Assembly: GCA_020063625.1 (NCBI GenBank)
Contig: JAICDD010000003.1
Coordinates: forward strand, 80,833-115,130
Length of the DNA: 34,298 nt
Reading direction: 5' to 3'
DNA from: Fusobacteriales bacterium
GTDB taxonomy: Bacteria; Fusobacteriota; Fusobacteriia; Fusobacteriales; Fusobacteriaceae
Positions 34,000-34,298 of the stretch are shown here, piece by piece (within the stretch, counting starts at the first letter, position 1; every line of letters starts with the position of its first letter). The position numbers were made by a program, and so were the translations under genes. The notes below the pieces were generated by a model. The model saw only the letters and a program-made list of their open reading frames with translations, made no database searches and was not told the origin of the DNA.

Positions 34000-34134
34000 T
34001 CAAAATCTATCCATCTTTTCTATATTTGCTTTTATATTTTCTTGTTGTTTAAACAATATTTTTTCTTGCTTAATAAAAATTTTAGATATAATTTCTGAAT
34101 TCTTAAAAATTAAACCAAAATCTATTTTTCTCAT
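34000..34134 (-). CDS. Possible 44-residue protein
   Basis: ATG at 34134 is preceded by AAGGAGATAAA, an excellent SD, and the frame runs to TGA at 34002-34000. The protein starts MRKIDFGLIFKNSEIISKIF and continues as a charged, helix-prone sequence (KQEKILFKQQENIKANIEKM). No family recognised. It sits between the long hairpin after the sigma-factor gene and the 167-residue unknown gene. The SD and tight spacing favour a real gene, but the length leaves doubt. Confidence 0.6.
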   Translation of the reverse strand: MRKIDFGLIFKNSEIISKIFIKQEKILFKQQENIKANIEKMDRF

Positions 34135-34157
34135 TTTATCTCCTTAAATATATAAAT

Positions 34158-34200
34158 AACCTAAAACATTCAACTAAAGATTAGTAGAATGTTTTAGGTT
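34158..34200 (-). terminator. Long hairpin after the fliA-like gene
   Basis: AACCTAAAACATTC and GAATGTTTTAGGTT form a perfect 14-bp stem; the 15-base loop can pair further (ACTAA/TTAGT). On the minus strand it starts 5 bases after the stop and is followed by ATTTATATATTT, so it works as a terminator or a processing and stability element before the small genes. Confidence 0.7.
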
Positions 34201-34205
34201 AATCA

Positions 34206-34298
34206 CTAAAAAAACTCCGCATAATTTTCAAATTTAGTAGCTATTTTAGAACGTAATTTTAATATAGCCTTTGAATGTATTTGTGATACTCTAGATTC
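34206..34298 (-). CDS. fliA: C-terminal end of a FliA/WhiG-type (sigma-28) RNA polymerase sigma factor
   Basis: Thirty codons and a TAG are inside the window; the rest lies beyond the right edge. The sequence ESRVSQIHSKAILKLRSKI is the recognition helix and following helix of region 4.2 and matches the FliA/sigma-28 signature (SRVSQ-hydrophobic-H-x-KA). The tail KFENYAEFF is not conserved. Sigma-28 directs late flagellar and chemotaxis genes; some relatives serve sporulation or other roles, and only the fragment is seen, so motility is inferred. Confidence 0.8.
   Translation of the reverse strand, partial: ESRVSQIHSKAILKLRSKIATKFENYAEFF

Overview
This 34.3 kb window is very AT-rich (roughly a quarter G+C, judged by eye). 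Every gene I can support lies on the minus strand, so transcription runs from high to low coordinates. The content is a core bacterial chromosome with no plasmid, phage or transposase genes. Many genes carry lipoprotein or Sec signals. Base composition, the gene set (ispG, miaB, rapZ, rodZ, rarA, rho, hisS-aspS) and several short SD-driven lipoproteins suggest an anaerobic Fusobacteriota-like organism; a low-GC spirochaete remains possible. The last codons of a FliA-type sigma factor at the right edge and a stand-alone CheW suggest a motile, chemotactic cell, which would be notable for a fusobacterium.

Layout in the direction of transcription, right to left. 34298-33218: end of a fliA-like sigma factor, a long hairpin, then three small unrecognised genes. 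33193-30461: a promoter followed by tpiA, gpmI and secG, closed by a strong terminator nested in a longer inverted repeat. 30411-23299: rarA, rodZ, hisS and aspS, then a 6S RNA gene, newly recognised here from its fold with its own promoter at the end of aspS, then argS. 23263-22700: cheW and a terminator. 22677-14448: rapZ and uvrC, followed by a tightly packed signalling operon: receiver, HD-GYP, lipoprotein, GAF-SpoIIE phosphatase, and a receiver-GAF-histidine kinase. 14409-11305: a BMP-family nucleoside-binding protein with its own promoter and terminator, then deoD, cdd and an Ogg2-type DNA glycosylase, i.e. nucleoside capture and salvage. 11303-4641: a good promoter drives miaB, a GH13 amylase, a receiver, a Ca2+/cation antiporter, rho and a LysM-M23 cell-wall peptidase, closed by a terminator. 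4631-1: a frameshifted M30-type metallopeptidase lipoprotein, ispG, two paralogous small lipoproteins and an amino-acid permease running off the left edge.

The most unusual signals are: (i) a 100-residue lipoprotein gene whose only possible start after a perfect Shine-Dalgarno is ATA, with a second gene (the receiver after uvrC) showing the same arrangement; (ii) a metallopeptidase split by one base in a run of eight A/T; (iii) the five-gene signalling operon with an unknown lipoprotein in the middle; (iv) a near-leaderless rarA promoter; and (v) nested terminators upstream of rarA. No CRISPR array, tRNA, rRNA, integrase or insertion sequence was seen. No gene-free stretch exceeds 300 bases; the longest (25012-25301) holds the 6S RNA.
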